Origin: Chitinophagaceae bacterium UBA2791
GTDB taxonomy: Bacteria; Bacteroidota; Bacteroidia; Chitinophagales; Chitinophagaceae
Reading direction: 5' to 3'
Assembly (NCBI GenBank): GCA_002352105.1
Contig: DEHV01000009.1
Coordinates: 1 to 5,763 of the forward strand
DNA: 5,763 nucleotides
Part shown: piece by piece, positions 5,701-5,763 of the stretch
How positions within the stretch are numbered: position 1 is the stretch's first letter
Layout: every line of letters starts with the position of its first letter
Notes under the pieces: generated by a model
Database searches by the model: none
Told to the model about the DNA's origin: nothing
What the model saw: only the letters and a program-made list of their open reading frames with translations
Translations under genes and position numbers: made by a program

Positions 5701-5763
5701 AATGTATCGCCAACGTTGGGTTATAAATGGCAATATATTCAATAACCTCCGGAGCGCCTTTCA
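5687..5763 (-). CDS. C-terminal end of an upstream minus-strand gene (partial)
   Basis: From the right edge, one minus-strand frame is open for 24 codons. It begins KGAPEV, continues IEYIAIYNPTLAIHYKNE, and stops at TAA 5687-5689. It is the only minus-strand frame without a stop before this point. The stop lies five bases before the upstream hydrolase ATG, as expected for an operon in which this gene is translated first. The fragment is too short to recognise a family. It could be a chance open frame, but the sequence and the stop position favour a real gene end. Confidence 0.45.
   Translation of the reverse strand, partial: KGAPEVIEYIAIYNPTLAIHYKNE

Noticed and set aside
5746..5750. GGAGG on the minus strand as a ribosome-binding site
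   Set aside because: It falls within codons CCG GAG GTT of the partial upstream frame, and no well-placed start with a long frame follows.

Overview
The window comes from a member of the Bacteroidota, most likely a Sphingobacteriia/Chitinophagia-type environmental species. The evidence is a FecI-type ECF sigma factor followed by a FecR-type anti-sigma factor with a DUF4974-like C-terminus, a secreted hydrolase of the Abhydrolase_7 (PF12715) type, A-rich start regions with weak Shine-Dalgarno sequences, and a candidate TTTG / TAnnTTTG-type promoter. All family names are from reading the translated sequence, not from a database search.

Layout. (1) Positions 1-1854, minus strand: an ECF sigma factor (1273-1854, TTG start) and then its membrane anti-sigma factor FecR (1166 down past position 1; only the last few residues are missing). 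This is a cell-surface signalling pair that usually controls a neighbouring SusC/SusD or TonB-dependent uptake locus, which would lie to the left of the window. (2) About 1997-2632: a scar region. It holds the middle part of an AlbA_2/Schlafen-type ATP-binding protein gene, without start or end and with two single-base frameshifts. A perfect inverted repeat (2536-2556) marks the point where its homology stops. An apparently truncated ORF on the opposite strand (2477-2632) overlaps it. (3) 2736-4378, plus strand: a two-gene AbiE-type (type IV) toxin-antitoxin / abortive-infection operon. AbiEi (antitoxin and repressor) overlaps AbiEii (nucleotidyltransferase toxin) by ATGA. A 39-bp imperfect palindrome sits on the 5' end of abiEi and is a strong candidate for its autoregulatory operator and promoter. 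(4) 4379-4499: a short convergent intergenic stretch with two weak hairpins that could end the leftward transcript. (5) 4500-5681, minus strand: a secreted alpha/beta hydrolase with an intact Ser-Asp-His set. Just upstream is the C-terminal end of another minus-strand reading frame, probably in the same operon.

By eye, the AbiE genes and the scar are clearly more AT-rich than the hydrolase and FecR genes on either side. Together with the broken genes to the left, this suggests that 1997-4378 is an accessory (defence-type) insertion between two host loci. The known system present is AbiE. The least routine parts are its palindromic promoter region, the unresolved antitoxin start, and the palindrome at the pseudogene breakpoint. 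I found no CRISPR array, tRNA, rRNA or transposase.
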